NCBI GenBank assembly: GCA_021287075.1
Contig: JAJTBD010000001.1
Span: 1-64,000 of the forward strand
DNA length: 64,000 nucleotides
Direction: 5' to 3'
Origin: Micrococcales bacterium
GTDB lineage: Bacteria > Actinomycetota > Actinomycetes > Actinomycetales > Dermatophilaceae
This document shows, piece after piece, positions 1 to 8,771 of the stretch (its first letter is position 1; each line of letters opens with the position of its first letter). A program made the position numbers and the translations under genes. The notes beneath the pieces are model-generated. The model worked only from the letters and a program-made list of their open reading frames with translations, was not told the DNA's origin and made no database searches.

Positions 1-73
1 GCCCCCAGCGAAATCAGATCACCCCACCCAGGCCATCGGTGGATCGAGGCTAAGGGGTGGTCTGCGCGAAGGG

Positions 74-1333
74 TCAGCACTTCTCCCAAGAGCCCGAGGA
101 GCTCTCTCGCAGGGTCGAGGTGTGGAAGGTGTTGTAGAGGCCGAGGTTCTGACCCGACCCCTTGGCATAGGCATATCCCAGCGAGTGATAGGCGCGGCCG
201 GCGGTCACGTGCGCGTAGTTGCTGGCGGTGACGCACTGTGCGCCGGGCGAGCTGGTCGAGCTTGTGTTCGACGTGGTCGGGGTCGTCGTCGAGGTGGTCG
301 GGCTCGTGCTGGTGGGGTCGGTCGGCGTGGTGGTGCCGCCGTCGAGCCCGAAGAAGACGACATCGTGGCATGCCGCGCAGACCGTGTCGATGAAGTAGGA
401 ACCCGCTGTGCCGCACTGGTTCTCGGCCGTCCCTGGGTCGACTGCGGTGCCATGGCCCATCCCTGCGATGCGGTAGAGACGGACCTGGCCGTCATACTCC
501 TCCCACGTGACCGCGGAGCTGAGCGATCCCGATGCGGTGGCCGTCGACGGGACGCCATTGGCGTTGGTGAACTGGTCGCGCAGTTCCTCGCCGTTGCGGG
601 GAGCCACCGTCGTGTCCGACTGGCCCTGCCAGACGGCGACCTTGGGGCGCGGACCGGCATAGCCGGCATACCCAGACCGGGCGAGGTCGCCCCACTGGGC
701 CGGGGACTTGTCCGTCCCGGGGCTCATGCACGAGAACGCCGCTGTCATCGAGGTGGCACAGCGATAGGGGATGCCGGCGTTGATGGAGCCACCCGCGAAC
801 TTGTCCGGATAGGCCGCGAGCATGACCGCGGTCATCGCGCCACCGGCCGACAGACCCGTCACGTAGACACGCTTCGGGTCCGAGCCGTAGGTGGCGATTG
901 CGTGGTCCACCATGGCCGCGATGGAGGCGGCCTCACCCTGGCCACGGGTGATGTCGCCGGACTCGAACCAGTTGAAGCATTTGTTGGCGTTGTTGCCGCT
1001 CGACTGCTGCGCCAATACCAGGGCGAACCCATGGCGGTCGGCCATCTCGCGCCAGCCCGACCCGGCGAAGTAGGTGGCCGCGTCCTGCGTGCAGCCGTGC
1101 AGCTCCACCACCACGGGCGCGCCGGCGGGGAGTCCGTCGGGCCGGTAGCTGTACATCGACAGCCCGCCGGGGTTGCTGCCGAAGGAGGTCACCTGCTGGA
1201 GCCCGGCAGCGCGTGCCGGAGGCGAGACCAGCACGACGAGGCCGAGCGCGAGCGCGAGGCTGGCCGCCAGAAGTGCCGCCACCAAGGTGGTCGGGCGTCG
1301 CAGGATGGGCAGGACGGACACGTGCTCGGTCAT
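74..1333 (-). CDS. secreted PHB depolymerase-family esterase
   Basis: A 419-aa secreted alpha/beta-hydrolase of the extracellular poly(3-hydroxybutyrate) depolymerase/LpqC family, expected to hydrolyse polyester or other ester substrates outside the cell. The start at 1333 is preceded by GGAGGT about 7 bases upstream; longer in-frame extensions give no better signal. Residues 1-43 form a signal peptide with two arginines, a long hydrophobic core and an ARAA cleavage site. The family block VELHGCTQ lies near residue 76, and the nucleophile box GLSAGG near 160-165 (Ser about 162). A Gly-His pair in GMGHG further on is the likely catalytic His. A Thr/Ser/Pro-rich linker (about 335-365) leads to a 55-residue C-terminal module starting CVTASNYAHV, of the type found in PHB depolymerases and probably substrate-binding. 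Substrate is inferred from family only. Confidence 0.85.
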   Translation of the reverse strand: MTEHVSVLPILRRPTTLVAALLAASLALALGLVVLVSPPARAAGLQQVTSFGSNPGGLSMYSYRPDGLPAGAPVVVELHGCTQDAATYFAGSGWREMADRHGFALVLAQQSSGNNANKCFNWFESGDITRGQGEAASIAAMVDHAIATYGSDPKRVYVTGLSAGGAMTAVMLAAYPDKFAGGSINAGIPYRCATSMTAAFSCMSPGTDKSPAQWGDLARSGYAGYAGPRPKVAVWQGQSDTTVAPRNGEELRDQFTNANGVPSTATASGSLSSAVTWEEYDGQVRLYRIAGMGHGTAVDPGTAENQCGTAGSYFIDTVCAACHDVVFFGLDGGTTTPTDPTSTSPTTSTTTPTTSNTSSTSSPGAQCVTASNYAHVTAGRAYHSLGYAYAKGSGQNLGLYNTFHTSTLRESSSGSWEKC

Positions 1334-1477
1334 CGGGACCTCCGGTGCTCGGCGGCGTCCTCGTTGACACCGCTGCGCATCACCGTGTCGTGCCTCGGGT
1401 GGCACCTTCGATGGTGTCGGACACCAGAGATGGCCTGTGCGCGGTGTGAGCACCACTCACCCGCAAGGCCGGACGAG

Positions 1478-2680
1478 CTAGTCCCTGTGGGTCTCGCCGG
1501 GGAGGGCGAGCATCTGGTCGAGGGCGACGCGGGCATAGTGCGCCACCTGCTCGTCAACGACGATCGGGTTGACGACCCGGCCGGAGTCAAGCGACTCCAG
1601 CGCCCAGACGAGGTGGGGGAGGTCGATGCGGTTCATGGTGGAGCAGTAGCAGACGTTCTTCTCCAGGAAGGCGATCTGCTGGTCGGGGAACTGCTCACCG
1701 AGCCGCTGGACGAGGTTGAGCTCGGTGCCGACGACCCATCTGGTGCCGGCCGGGGCGGCGGCGATGGTCTTGATGATCTTCTCGGTGGAGCCGACCTCGT
1801 CGGCGAGCTCGACGACCTCGTGACGGCACTCGGGGTGGACGATCACCTTGACTCCGGGGATCTCGCGCCGGGCCTGCTCGACCGCCTCGACGGTGAAGCG
1901 GCCGTGCACCGAGCAGTGGCCCCGCCACAGGATCATCCGCGCTTCACGCAGCTGCTCGAGGGTCAGCCCGCCCATGGGACGGTGCGGGTCCCACACGACG
2001 CAGTCTTCGAGCGAGCCACCGAGGTCGCGCGCCCAGGTGTTGCGGCCGAGGTGCTGGTCGGGGAGGAAGAGCACCTTGCCAGTGCCACCCTCGACCTGGC
2101 CGTCGCCAGCCTGCGAGAACGCCCATGACAGAGCGGTTTTGGCGTTGGACGAGGTGCAGATCGTGCCGCCGTGCCGGCCGGTAAAGGCCTTGATCGCTGC
2201 GGAGGAGTTCATATAGGTCACCGGGATCGTGTCGGCCGCGATGCCGGCCTCCTCGAGCTGCTCCCAGCAGTCCTCGACCTGGGCGATCGCGGCCATGTCG
2301 GCCATCGAGCAGCCCGCGGCGAGGTCGGGCAGGATGACCGTCTGCGCGTCGGAGGTGAGGATGTCGGCCGACTCGGCCATGAAGTGCACGCCGCAGAAGA
2401 CGATCCACGGCGAGTCGGGCCGCGCGGCCGCCTCCTTGGCGAGCTTGAACGAGTCGCCCGTGACATCGGCGAACTCGATGACCTCGTCGCGCTGGTAGTG
2501 GTGGCCGAGCACGAACACCTTGTCGCCGAGGCGCTCCTTGGCGGCGCGGGCACGCGCGACCAGCGCCGGGTCGGAGGCCGGTGGCAGGTCGCCGGGACAC
2601 TCGACGCCGCGCTCGGTGCGCAGGTCGGTGCCGGCCCCGAGGGCGAGCAGGGGCAGGGGGCGGCTGGTGTCGGTGCTCAC
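1478..2680 (-). CDS. nadA: quinolinate synthase NadA
   Basis: A 400-aa [4Fe-4S] quinolinate synthase, condensing iminoaspartate with dihydroxyacetone phosphate to quinolinate in de novo NAD synthesis. The family motifs are complete: VLGHHYQRDEV near residue 57, FCGVHFMAE near 95, AAGCSMADM near 122 (cluster Cys), CTSSNA near 175, a HPEC motif, and CYCSTM near the C-terminus. Start is a GTG with AAGGA about 8 bases upstream. No nadB or nadC is adjacent, so the gene appears monocistronic. It sits just downstream of a strong hairpin that ends the preceding minus-strand gene. In streptomycetes nadA lies near erpA and the ctaCD genes, and the same cluster is seen here. Confidence 0.96.
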   Translation of the reverse strand: MSTDTSRPLPLLALGAGTDLRTERGVECPGDLPPASDPALVARARAAKERLGDKVFVLGHHYQRDEVIEFADVTGDSFKLAKEAAARPDSPWIVFCGVHFMAESADILTSDAQTVILPDLAAGCSMADMAAIAQVEDCWEQLEEAGIAADTIPVTYMNSSAAIKAFTGRHGGTICTSSNAKTALSWAFSQAGDGQVEGGTGKVLFLPDQHLGRNTWARDLGGSLEDCVVWDPHRPMGGLTLEQLREARMILWRGHCSVHGRFTVEAVEQARREIPGVKVIVHPECRHEVVELADEVGSTEKIIKTIAAAPAGTRWVVGTELNLVQRLGEQFPDQQIAFLEKNVCYCSTMNRIDLPHLVWALESLDSGRVVNPIVVDEQVAHYARVALDQMLALPGETHRD

Positions 2681-2701
2681 GCACTGGATCCTTGCAGACC
2701 G

Positions 2702-2767
2702 CGCTCACGCGCGGGGGAGGTATGCCGCGCGGCCGGCCCCGCGGCATACCTCGCGCCCGCGTGAGCG
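2702..2767 (-). terminator. long hairpin built from two inverted GGTATGCC words
   Basis: Arms 2702-2728 and 2741-2767 (27 bases each, a few mismatches in the middle) surround a 12-base GC-rich loop. Each arm contains the recurrent word GGTATGCCGC in opposite orientation (2719-2726 and 2743-2750). It lies between the stop of the DUF2723 gene and the nadA start on the same strand, so it most likely terminates the former. No U-tract is visible, which is usual for actinobacteria. Confidence 0.75.
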
Positions 2768-2796
2768 GACGCAGGAGCCGTGGCCGCCGCCCTCGA

Positions 2797-4893
2797 TCAC
2801 CGGGTGCCGGCCAGCCCCTTGGTCGCGGCCGCGTTGGTGGGGTCGATGTCCAGTGCCCGCTGGTACCACTCGGCGGCGGCGGGCTTCTGGCCGGCCTTGA
2901 GCAGCTGGTCGCCGATGTTGGACATCGCGGCGGTGTAGGTGTCGAGGATGACCGGCTCGAAGGACACGGTGCGGGGCCGCACCTCGGCCCGGGTGGGCGG
3001 CTCGAACCCGTCGAAGAGCGCGGCATTCTGCCTGGCCACATCGAGCAGGTTGAGGTCGACCTCCTGCTTGACGACATCGGAGCCGAGTCCGCGCGGGGCG
3101 TAGTAGTAGCTGCCGGCAAGGCTGGTGTCGTCGGCGCCATTGATGCTGGTGCCGCCGAGCACATGGAAGGTGCGCTTGGGGTTGGCGTCGAAGAAGGCCT
3201 TGAGGGTCGTGCCGCCCGGGGCGAAATGCGGCCCCGGGAAGACCAGGTCGGGGTGGCGGGCCTTGAGGTTGTCGACATACCACGGCACGGCCAGCAGGGG
3301 AGTGACGACGACGGTGACGTCCGGCCGGACGTTCTCGACGGTGTGCTCATAGAGCGCCGGCAGCGCCGTGCCGTCCCCGGCGACGAGCAGCACGCCGTTC
3401 TGCGGCACCGACTCCAGCACATCCCGGCCGTGGCGCGCCGCGACGTCGTCACCGGCGAGCGAGGTGTGCGGCAGGGCGACGGCGCCGAGGACCACCGCGG
3501 CGAGCAGTCCCGCGCCCGCGGCAAGCCATGGCGCCCGGTCGGCCAGTGCCGGTCTCCGCTCACGCACGGCCTCGAGCAGCCACTGCAGGCCCAGCGCGAT
3601 GGCCGGCGCGAGCAGCACGTGGAACTGGAGGAAGAAGCGGGACAGCACGAAATAGCCATAGGTCGAGATCGCGCCGTTGAGGAGCACGAGCGCGACCGCC
3701 CAGGTGGCGACCCCGCCGAGGGCGAAGCGCGCCCACCAGCCGCGGTGGCGCCACGCCCACACCAGCCCAGCGACGATGAGCAGCCCGGCCACCCCGAAGG
3801 ACGAGACGAACCACCACAGCCGCTCCGGCGCCGAGCCCAGCCCGGACCCTCCGAAGGTGACATCGGTGTAGCCCTCGCGCCGGATGACCGGCCACAGCCG
3901 GCCGATGCTGTCGGGGCGGCCCCAGTTCATCACCGGGTCGCGGCCGGCAGCCCAGACGACGAAGAGATAGGGCAGCAGCCACGAGGCCAGCACCAGGCCG
4001 ATGCCCTTGGTGTAGAGCCACTCGTGCCTGGCCGTGCGCCGGCGCTCGGTCCACCCGAGGTAGAGGATCGCCGGCACCAGCAGCGCGATGTTCTGGTGGG
4101 CGACGAGCCCGAGACCGAAGCACACGGCAGCGGCATACAGCGGCCAGAGCGTGCGCGGGTCGAGCTTCCAGCGGACCAGGAAGTAGACGGTCGCGGCGAC
4201 CGAGGCCATCGCGAACGGGAAGGCCTCCAGCTGGAGGAAGTACTCCCAGACCAGCGGGTTGACGGCGAAGACGAGCGCGCCGGCCGCGGCCACCCAGGGG
4301 TGCGCGCCGAGCAGCCGCCCGGTGAGCGTCAGCAGGAAGACGGTCAGGGCGCCCATGAGCACGGCGGCGAGGTTGAGCCCGAAGGCCTCCGGGCCGGGCA
4401 CCCAGCCGGTGATGTGGCCGAGCACCACCGCGATCGGATAGCCCGGCGCGTGTGGCACGCCGAGCTCGTGTGCGGCAGTGAGGAAGTCGGGGTTGTCACC
4501 CGTGACCGGGTGGCGGGCCGCGGTGAGGACATAGAGCACGAATGCCGCGAGCGCTGCGGCCCCAGCGGCGATCCAGTCGGTGTCGGTATGCCGCGTCCAC
4601 GCGGCGTCCGCGCTCGCCGAGGGCACCCGCCGCTGGCCCGGTCGCCCCTTGGCCGGTCGGGCTGCCGCTGTCGCCCCGGCGCCCTTGGCGGGGGCACCGT
4701 TGGCGCGGGCTGGGGCCGTGGTGGTCGTGGCGCCGGAGGGGGAGTGGCCGCTGCCCGCGCCCCCCTTGCCCTTGGCGTGCTCGGGGTTGGGCGGGCTGGC
4801 CGCGCGGTGCTGCTGGCTGGTGCCCTTGGGCGGTCGGCCGGGGCGGGGCCCGGCGCTCTTGTTCCTGGCGGAGGACTTCTTCTTCTTGGCCAA
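2797..4893 (-). CDS. DUF2723 (GT117-type) membrane glycosyltransferase with C-terminal TPR
   Basis: A 698-aa polytopic membrane protein. Residues 1-100 are a basic, Ala/Pro/Gly-rich cytoplasmic tail beginning with a KKKK run. About ten hydrophobic segments follow. The first extracytoplasmic loop carries the DUF2723 signature GDNPDFLTAAHELGVPHAPG (Asp/Glu-rich plus PHAPGYP), typical of GT-C-fold lipid-linked sugar transferases related to TMEM260. The last ~45 residues form a single tetratricopeptide-like helix pair (QKPAAAEWYQRALDIDP). The start is a TTG at 4893 without a clear ribosome site, so it is less certain. Donor and acceptor are unknown; DUF2723 relatives act in O-mannosylation or surface glycan assembly. 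Confidence 0.8.
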   Translation of the reverse strand: MAKKKKSSARNKSAGPRPGRPPKGTSQQHRAASPPNPEHAKGKGGAGSGHSPSGATTTTAPARANGAPAKGAGATAAARPAKGRPGQRRVPSASADAAWTRHTDTDWIAAGAAALAAFVLYVLTAARHPVTGDNPDFLTAAHELGVPHAPGYPIAVVLGHITGWVPGPEAFGLNLAAVLMGALTVFLLTLTGRLLGAHPWVAAAGALVFAVNPLVWEYFLQLEAFPFAMASVAATVYFLVRWKLDPRTLWPLYAAAVCFGLGLVAHQNIALLVPAILYLGWTERRRTARHEWLYTKGIGLVLASWLLPYLFVVWAAGRDPVMNWGRPDSIGRLWPVIRREGYTDVTFGGSGLGSAPERLWWFVSSFGVAGLLIVAGLVWAWRHRGWWARFALGGVATWAVALVLLNGAISTYGYFVLSRFFLQFHVLLAPAIALGLQWLLEAVRERRPALADRAPWLAAGAGLLAAVVLGAVALPHTSLAGDDVAARHGRDVLESVPQNGVLLVAGDGTALPALYEHTVENVRPDVTVVVTPLLAVPWYVDNLKARHPDLVFPGPHFAPGGTTLKAFFDANPKRTFHVLGGTSINGADDTSLAGSYYYAPRGLGSDVVKQEVDLNLLDVARQNAALFDGFEPPTRAEVRPRTVSFEPVILDTYTAAMSNIGDQLLKAGQKPAAAEWYQRALDIDPTNAAATKGLAGTR

Positions 4894-4994
4894 CGAGGGA
4901 GACCGATCTCGTGCACGGGGATGGCAGGGTGGCGTCAGTATCGCGCATCCGGGCGCCCTCGCACGGGGCTTCCGGGCCGACAGGCCTGGCGCAC

Positions 4995-5000
4995 TAGGCT
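4995..5000 (+). promoter_or_regulatory. -10 element of leaderless glxK
   Basis: TAGGCT with 6 bases to the ATG at 5007 and no ribosome-binding site. This is the same arrangement as at many genes in this window. No convincing -35. Confidence 0.5.
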
Positions 5001-5006
5001 CCTCGC

Positions 5007-6170
5007 ATGCGTGTCCTGATCGCTCCCGACTGCTTCACCGGCACCCTCACGGCCGGCCAGGCCGCCGAGGCGATGGCACAGGGGTGGCGCGCGGCCGCCC
5101 CCCACGACGACGTGGTCGCCCAGCCGATGTCCGACGGAGGCCCCGGCTTCCTCGACGTCCTCGCCGGCGCACTCGACGGCCAGACGCTGTCGGTGACAGT
5201 GGCCGACCCGCTCGGGCGACCGGTGCCCGCAGGGGTGCTGATGGTGGGGGAGGGCGGCGAGCGCACGGCATACCTCGAGTCGGCGCAGGCCGCGGGTCTG
5301 CATCTGCTTGCGGACGACGAGCGCGACCCGGGCGTCACGGGCACCACCGGCGTGGGCCAGCTGGTCGCCGCCGCGCTGGAGGAGGGCGTCCGACGCATCG
5401 TGATCGGGCTGGGCGGCTCCGGCACCAACGACGCGGGGATGGGCGCGCTGTCGGCGCTCGGCGTCGGGCCGGCCGACCGGCTCGGCCGGGGCGGACTCGC
5501 CCTCGCCGACCTCACGCCCGACGACCTCGCCGGTCTGGCCCGGGCGCGGGAAAGACTCGCCGGGGTCGACCTGCGCGTGGCCACCGACGTCGAGGCCCCG
5601 CTGCTCGGGCTGCACGGCGCGAGCTATGGCTTCGGCCCGCAGAAGGGCGCCAGCCAGCAGAGGGCGCAGGACCTCGAGCGGGCCCTCGGCCACGTCACCG
5701 ATGTGGTGGCGCGGGCACTGCCACCGCAGACCGACCTGCTCACCGGCCGCCCCCGGCGCCTGGACACCACTCCTGGCGCGGGGGCGGCGGGCGGACTCGG
5801 CTATGGCCTGATGCTGCTGGGCGGCCGCCGTGTCTCTGGCGTGGCGGCCGTGATGGAGGCGGTCGGGCTGGTCGACGGCATCCGCGGCGCCGACCTGGTG
5901 GTGACTGGGGAGGGGACCTTCGACTGGCAGAGCCTGACCGGCAAGGTCGTCTCCGGCGTCGCCGAGACCGCCACCGCCGCGGCCGTTCCGTCGGTGGTCA
6001 TCGCCGGGCACGCGCTCGTCGGCCGCCGCGAGGCGATGTCGGTGGGCCTGGCCGGTGTGTATGCCGTGGCCGAGACCCCCGAGCAGGTCGCGGCCGCCCT
6101 CGACGACCCGGCCGGCACCCTGGCCGCGCGCACCGGCCGCGTCGCGCGGACATGGTCGCCGGGACGCTGA
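5007..6170 (+). CDS. glxK: glycerate kinase (GarK/GlxK family)
   Basis: A 387-aa glycerate 2-kinase family protein that phosphorylates D-glycerate to feed glyoxylate or serine-derived carbon into glycolysis. The N-terminus MRVLIAPDCFTGTLTA matches the family APDSFKG(S/T)L block, with a Cys in place of the usual Ser and Thr in place of Lys. MSDGGPGF (about residues 41-48) and GLGGSGTNDAGMGAL (about 134-148) are the conserved glycine-rich segments, and GEGTFDWQ near 303 is the C-terminal signature. There is no Shine-Dalgarno; a TAGGCT -10 element ends 6 bases before the ATG, so the message is probably leaderless. Confidence 0.92.
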   Translation: MRVLIAPDCFTGTLTAGQAAEAMAQGWRAAAPHDDVVAQPMSDGGPGFLDVLAGALDGQTLSVTVADPLGRPVPAGVLMVGEGGERTAYLESAQAAGLHLLADDERDPGVTGTTGVGQLVAAALEEGVRRIVIGLGGSGTNDAGMGALSALGVGPADRLGRGGLALADLTPDDLAGLARARERLAGVDLRVATDVEAPLLGLHGASYGFGPQKGASQQRAQDLERALGHVTDVVARALPPQTDLLTGRPRRLDTTPGAGAAGGLGYGLMLLGGRRVSGVAAVMEAVGLVDGIRGADLVVTGEGTFDWQSLTGKVVSGVAETATAAAVPSVVIAGHALVGRREAMSVGLAGVYAVAETPEQVAAALDDPAGTLAARTGRVARTWSPGR

Positions 6171-6291
6171 CTGCGCCACGTACAGTGGTGACGACCCCGG
6201 GGAACAAACCGGGCGTCGGAGCGGTTGGCCTGACACGGCTGACCTGCACCCAGTGGGCCACGCGCCCACCCTCGACTGCGAAGGACACACG

Positions 6292-6654
6292 ATGAGCGTT
6301 ACCCCCGAGACGGAGACCCAGACCGCGACCCACGGCGTCATCCTCACCGACGTCGCGGCTGGCAAGGTGAAGTCCCTGCTCGAGCAGGAGGGCCGCGACG
6401 ACCTGCGCCTGCGCGTCGGCGTCCAGCCCGGCGGCTGCTCGGGCCTGATCTACCAGCTCTACTTCGACGAGCGCACCCTCGATGGTGACCTCACCCGCGA
6501 CTTCGACGGCGTCGGTGTCGTCGTCGACCGGATGAGCGCCCCCTACCTCGAGGGCGCCACGATCGACTTCGCCGACACGATCGAGAAGCAGGGCTTCACG
6601 ATCGACAACCCCAACGCCGGCAGCTCGTGCGCCTGCGGCGACTCCTTCAGCTGA
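6292..6654 (+). CDS. erpA: iron-sulfur cluster insertion protein (ErpA/HesB type)
   Basis: A 120-aa A-type carrier that receives Fe-S clusters from the SUF scaffold and inserts them in apoproteins. Three conserved cysteines are present in the expected spacing: GGCSG near residue 45 and CACG five residues from the end. The ATG at 6292 is preceded by GAAGGA, and upstream in-frame codons belong to the glxK tail and intergenic DNA. Its position close to nadA (an Fe-S enzyme) and the respiratory genes parallels Streptomyces gene order as I recall it. A strong hairpin ends the gene. Confidence 0.93.
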   Translation: MSVTPETETQTATHGVILTDVAAGKVKSLLEQEGRDDLRLRVGVQPGGCSGLIYQLYFDERTLDGDLTRDFDGVGVVVDRMSAPYLEGATIDFADTIEKQGFTIDNPNAGSSCACGDSFS

Positions 6655-6680
6655 GCTGAGGACCCACCTGCACGCCTGAC

Positions 6681-6713
6681 GAGGGCGCTCCCCGGTCTCC
6701 GGGGAGCGCCCTC
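6681..6713. terminator. bidirectional terminator hairpin after erpA
   Basis: A perfect 15-bp stem (6681-6695 with 6699-6713) and a TCT loop. It lies between convergent stops: erpA on plus and the PadR-partner membrane gene on minus, which ends at 6732. A GTATGCCGC word follows immediately at 6718. Confidence 0.85.
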
Positions 6714-6731
6714 ATCTGTATGCCGCGGTGC

Positions 6732-7274
6732 TCAGTGCGCGCCGGCCGCGGCCCGGCTGCCGCGGCCGGTGACCAGCCGCCACGGGCGGGCGACGAGGAG
6801 GAAGACCAGGAGCGGGAGCACCAGCAGCGCCCACGGCAGCCCGCTGCCGACCGACAGGCCGCCGCCGCCCGGCTCGACCGTGGCCGTGAACTCGGTCCCC
6901 AGCCAGGGGAGCACGTCGGAGGAGCGGACCTCGCGTCCGGTGACGCCGCTGGCCACGACACCCTCGACGAAGGCGATCGAGGAGAACAGCCAGCCATAGA
7001 GGAGGGCGGCAAAGACCGGGACCGCAGCGAAGGCGCCGACCGCCCACCGCGGTCGGTGCGAATAGGGCTCGGCGAGCGCCTCGGCCCGCTCGCGCAGGCT
7101 GCCGACGTCGCGCAGGGCCTGGCGCATGCCGCCGTGGCCCGCGGCCTCGTCGAGGCCCGCCCGCAGCTCGCGTCGCTCCACGCGGCGCTGGCGCCCCGGG
7201 ACGCCGTGGTAGTCCATCCAGAAGTCGAAGCCCTGGACCGCGCTCTCGCGCCTGATGGTGTCGAAGGTGCTCAT
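6732..7274 (-). CDS. two-TM membrane protein co-encoded with PadR regulator
   Basis: A 180-aa protein. The N-terminal ~80 residues are soluble and charged, rich in Arg/Glu (RQRRVERRELRAGL), resembling the short helical prefix found in PadR-linked membrane proteins. Two hydrophobic helices follow, near 92-115 and 147-165, separated by a ~35-residue outside loop. The ATG at 7274 has a GGGGG tract upstream and overlaps the padR stop by four bases (ATGA), so the two are translationally coupled. Such partners of PadR regulators are common and usually uncharacterised; I assign no molecular function. Confidence 0.7.
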   Translation of the reverse strand: MSTFDTIRRESAVQGFDFWMDYHGVPGRQRRVERRELRAGLDEAAGHGGMRQALRDVGSLRERAEALAEPYSHRPRWAVGAFAAVPVFAALLYGWLFSSIAFVEGVVASGVTGREVRSSDVLPWLGTEFTATVEPGGGGLSVGSGLPWALLVLPLLVFLLVARPWRLVTGRGSRAAAGAH

Positions 7275-7630
7275 GCCGAAACCCCCTGCGGTGTCGTCGT
7301 GTCGGAAGGGTGGGAGGTGATCGTGGCGACGGCCGTGCTCAGCTCGTGCCACGAGCGGGTGCGATCGGCCAGCTCCTGCCGGCCGGTCGCGGTGATCCGG
7401 TAGTACTTGCGGGCCGGGCCCGAACCGGAGCGGACGAGATAGGACTCGAGGTGGCCGGCGTTCTCCAGGCGGGTCAGCGCCGGATAGACCGTGCCCTCGG
7501 CCAGCTCGGGGAAGCCCGCGGCCTTCAGCCGCGTGACGATGCTGTAGCCGTATCCGTCCTCGGTCGCCAGCAGGCTGAGGAGAAGGAGGGCAAGCACCCC
7601 CTTGAGCATCTGTGCGTCATGCTGTGCCAT
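7271..7630 (-). CDS. PadR-family transcriptional regulator
   Basis: A 119-aa winged-helix regulator. The signature MLKGVLALLLLSLLA followed by GYGYSIVTRL and EGTVYPALTRLE (residues 8-55) covers helices 1-3 and the recognition helix. A G-P-ARKYYRIT wing and a C-terminal dimerisation helix follow. It starts at the first ATG (7630): a TAGACA/17 bp/TAGTCT promoter ends 6 bases before it, so the transcript looks leaderless. The eight-residue MAQHDAQM extension before the family start is therefore probably real. It is likely autoregulatory, controlling itself and the membrane protein downstream. Confidence 0.9.
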   Translation of the reverse strand: MAQHDAQMLKGVLALLLLSLLATEDGYGYSIVTRLKAAGFPELAEGTVYPALTRLENAGHLESYLVRSGSGPARKYYRITATGRQELADRTRSWHELSTAVATITSHPSDTTTPQGVSA

Positions 7631-7636
7631 GACTCG

Positions 7637-7691
7637 AGACTATGCCCAGTACCTTTGATTGTCTAGTAGATGGCCAAATCCAATAGATGGC
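7637..7691 (-). promoter_or_regulatory. padR promoter and candidate operator
   Basis: On the minus strand, -35 TAGACA (7660-7665), a 17-bp spacer and -10 TAGTCT (7637-7642) precede the ATG by 6 bases. TCTAGTAGA (7662-7670) is palindromic around its central base and overlaps the -35. A TAGATGGC direct repeat lies nearby (7667-7674 and 7684-7691). The stretch is strikingly A+T-rich for this genome, as expected for a regulator-controlled divergent promoter region. Confidence 0.55.
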
Positions 7692-7747
7692 GATGTCGAC
7701 TAGGGTCGGGCACCCTCTCGCCGGCGCGGGCGCGATAGGGTCGCGCG

Positions 7748-8734
7748 GTGCGCATCGCCATCTGCGGGTCCATCGCGACCGACCATCTGATGACCTTCAA
7801 GGGCCGCTTCGCCGACAGCCTCGTCGTGGAGCAGCTCGACAAGATCTCCGTGTCCTTCCTGGCCGACGACCTGTCGATCCGCCGCGGCGGCATCGGCCCC
7901 AACATCGCGTTCGGCATGGCCAGCCTGGGCCAGACGCCGATCCTGGTCGGGGCGGCGGGGGAGGACTTCGCCGACTACCGCTCCTGGCTGGAGCGCCACA
8001 ACGTCGACTGCGAGTCGGTGTGGATCTCCGAGTCCAAGCACACCGCCCGGTTCGTCTGCACGACCGACGACGACATGGCCCAGATGGCGACCTTCTATGC
8101 CGGCGCCATGGCCGAGGCCCGCAACATCGAGCTCGAGCCGATCGCCCGGCGCGTCGGCGGTCTCGACCTCGTGCTCATCGGCGCAGACGACCCGACCGCG
8201 ATGGTGCGCCACACCCAGGAATGCCGCACCCGGGGCATCCCCTTTGTCGCCGACCCCTCCCAGCAGCTCGCCTTCGCCGACGGCGAGACGATCCGCCAGC
8301 TCATCCGCGGTGCGACCTACCTGATCACCAACGACTACGAGTCGCACCTCACCGAGCAGAAGACCGGCTGGAGCGCCGACGACATCGCCGAGCTCGTCAC
8401 CACCCGGGTGATCACCCGCGGCAAGGACGGCGCCACGATCCTGACCAAGGGCGAGGAGCCCATCCACGTCGACGTCGTCCCCGCCCGCCACCTCGCCGAC
8501 CCCACCGGTGTCGGCGACGCCTTCCGGGCCGGCTTCATCACCGGGCTGTCCGCGGGCCTGCCCTATCGCGAGTGCGCCGAGCTCGGGTCCACGCTGGCCA
8601 CCCATGTCATCGAGACGGTCGGCACCCAGGAGTACTCGATCAGCAAGGCGGCCTTCCTGAAGCGGCTGGCCGACACCTACGGCCAGGAGTCGGCCGACCT
8701 GATCGCGCCGCACATCACCTGTCACCGCCCCTGA
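7748..8734 (+). CDS. adoK: adenosine kinase (PfkB family, AdoK type)
   Basis: A 328-aa ribokinase-fold kinase matching the mycobacterial adenosine kinase type, which converts adenosine to AMP in purine salvage. Visible landmarks: N-terminal GSIATDHLM, RGGIGPNIAFGMASLG (about 45-60), the substrate/lid stretch DDMAQMATFYAGAM, FVADPSQQLA, TNDYE, and the C-terminal PfkB signature DPTGVGDAFRAGF with the catalytic Asp in GVGD. The closest described group is actinobacterial AdoK rather than eukaryotic-type adenosine kinase. GTG start; a TAGGGT -10 element ends 6 bases upstream (leaderless). Confidence 0.88.
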   Translation: MRIAICGSIATDHLMTFKGRFADSLVVEQLDKISVSFLADDLSIRRGGIGPNIAFGMASLGQTPILVGAAGEDFADYRSWLERHNVDCESVWISESKHTARFVCTTDDDMAQMATFYAGAMAEARNIELEPIARRVGGLDLVLIGADDPTAMVRHTQECRTRGIPFVADPSQQLAFADGETIRQLIRGATYLITNDYESHLTEQKTGWSADDIAELVTTRVITRGKDGATILTKGEEPIHVDVVPARHLADPTGVGDAFRAGFITGLSAGLPYRECAELGSTLATHVIETVGTQEYSISKAAFLKRLADTYGQESADLIAPHITCHRP

Positions 8735-8771
8735 CCGGCGCCGTCCCCGACCGACACCGCCCCTGACGGAC

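Noticed and set aside
1..73. Possible gene or terminator at the left edge
   Set aside because: Only 73 bases lie before the esterase stop; I see no convincing hairpin or reading frame there.
122..2128. 668-codon plus-strand open frame
   Set aside because: Runs antisense through the esterase and nadA genes, both of which have full family motifs on the other strand.
2581..5019. 812-codon plus-strand open frame opposite the DUF2723 gene
   Set aside because: It is the antisense shadow of the minus-strand gene: composition is Arg/Gly/Pro/Glu-rich, with no motif and no ribosome site, whereas the minus frame has clear helices and the DUF2723 signature.
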